A stretch of 64,000 bases of DNA from Siphonodentalium dalli (lineage: Eukaryota; Mollusca; Scaphopoda; Gadilida; Siphonodentaliidae), in NCBI GenBank assembly GCA_032622095.1, contig CP136061.1:91861845-91925844 (forward strand), given 5' to 3'. Made by a program: the position numbers and the translations under genes. A model generated the notes under the pieces. That model was not told where the DNA came from. It saw only the letters and a list, made by a program, of their open reading frames with translations, and did no database searches. This document shows, piece by piece, positions 63,701 to 64,000 of this stretch (position 1 is the stretch's first letter; every line of letters starts with the position of its first letter).

Positions 63701-64000
63701 ACCCAAATATACAAATACACAACTCATTATGACCATACACAATTAGGGCCATCCGAAACACCGCCGCACCCAAATATACAAATACACAACTCATTAGGGC
63801 GACACCGCACCCCAAACATACAATTAATTAGGGCCATCCGAACCACCACCGCACCCCAAATATACAACTACACAACGCATTAGGGTCATCCGAAACACCA
63901 CCGCACCCTCAAATATACAAATACACAACTCATTAGGGCCATCCCAAACACCACCGCACCCTCAAATATACAAATACACAACTCATTAGGGCCATCCGAA
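60750..64000. repeat. Duplicated satellite array at right edge
   Basis: A ~300-bp unique lead (ATACCACTATAATAGTGGAA, ATAGCGCCGTTGAACGCTGA) is followed by many diverged units, ~37 or ~57 bp long, of CAACTCATTAGGGCCATCCG-AAACACCACCGCACCCCAAA. The lead recurs at ~62424, followed again by the same order of variant units, giving a segmental duplication with an offset of about 1.66-1.86 kb. The inverted segment 62240-62420 carries the satellite on the other strand. The array runs off the window. The glycine/cysteine-rich open frames are repeat artefacts. Confidence 0.88.

Noticed and set aside
61065-63815. Many Gly/Cys-rich minus-strand frames
   Set aside because: Repeat-derived frames of the satellite array; no start context, no domain and present in many offset copies.

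Overview
This is a 64 kb stretch of AT-rich, repeat-rich metazoan nuclear DNA. The sigma-class glutathione S-transferase split by GT-AG introns, the intronless Cys-loop receptor gene, the dense MITEs and the complete Maverick/Polinton suggest a marine invertebrate, most likely a lophotrochozoan such as a mollusc. That placement is inference; no single marker proves it.

Region 1 (1-20016). A complete-looking 17.36 kb Polinton/Maverick (an endogenous virus-like DNA transposon) lies at 2650-20010. It has AG...CT ends, roughly 469 bp terminal inverted repeats and a 6-bp target duplication GTGGTA. Its rightward core set is uninterrupted: protein-primed family B DNA polymerase, a small unknown protein, packaging ATPase, two small basic proteins, a conserved unknown protein, rve integrase with a chromodomain-like tail, a two-helix membrane protein, penton-like minor capsid protein, basic pVI-like capsid protein, double-jelly-roll major capsid protein, a Cys/His protein and an adenain-like protease. 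The left 4 kb is accessory. Two modules each have the same ~540 bp bidirectional promoter block between two unrelated genes. All four of those genes end in a stem-loop that matches the 3' stem-loop of replication-dependent histone mRNAs. A third divergent pair (zinc-knuckle gene and polymerase) shares a near-perfect 200-bp inverted duplication covering the promoter and the first 32 codons.

Region 2 (20017-28942). The last five coding exons of a sigma-class GST follow immediately, with introns full of TTAA-flanked MITEs. The N-terminal exon(s) were not found, so the Polinton may lie inside the gene's 5' part.

Region 3 (28943-46408). This is mostly gene-poor: degenerate tandem repeats, MITEs, a 1.1 kb foldback element and one intronless nicotinic-receptor-like gene (36790-38052). 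One MITE copy has its own empty site preserved about 100 bp away in a tandem duplicate.

Region 4 (46409-51131). A 4.7 kb foldback element, almost entirely two 2.2-2.5 kb inverted arms, is flanked by an imperfect 7-8 bp target duplication. Its right arm carries an intact Bcl-2-like gene with recognisable BH1 and BH2. The left arm has the same gene with a 333-bp in-frame deletion. Each arm also has a C2H2 zinc finger/polyglutamine reading frame.

Region 5 (51132-64000). Degenerate repeats, more MITEs, remnants of a ZNF862/hAT-like gene and possibly of a DIRS-like retroelement, a 12-copy 27-bp minisatellite, and at the right edge a satellite array that is itself duplicated.
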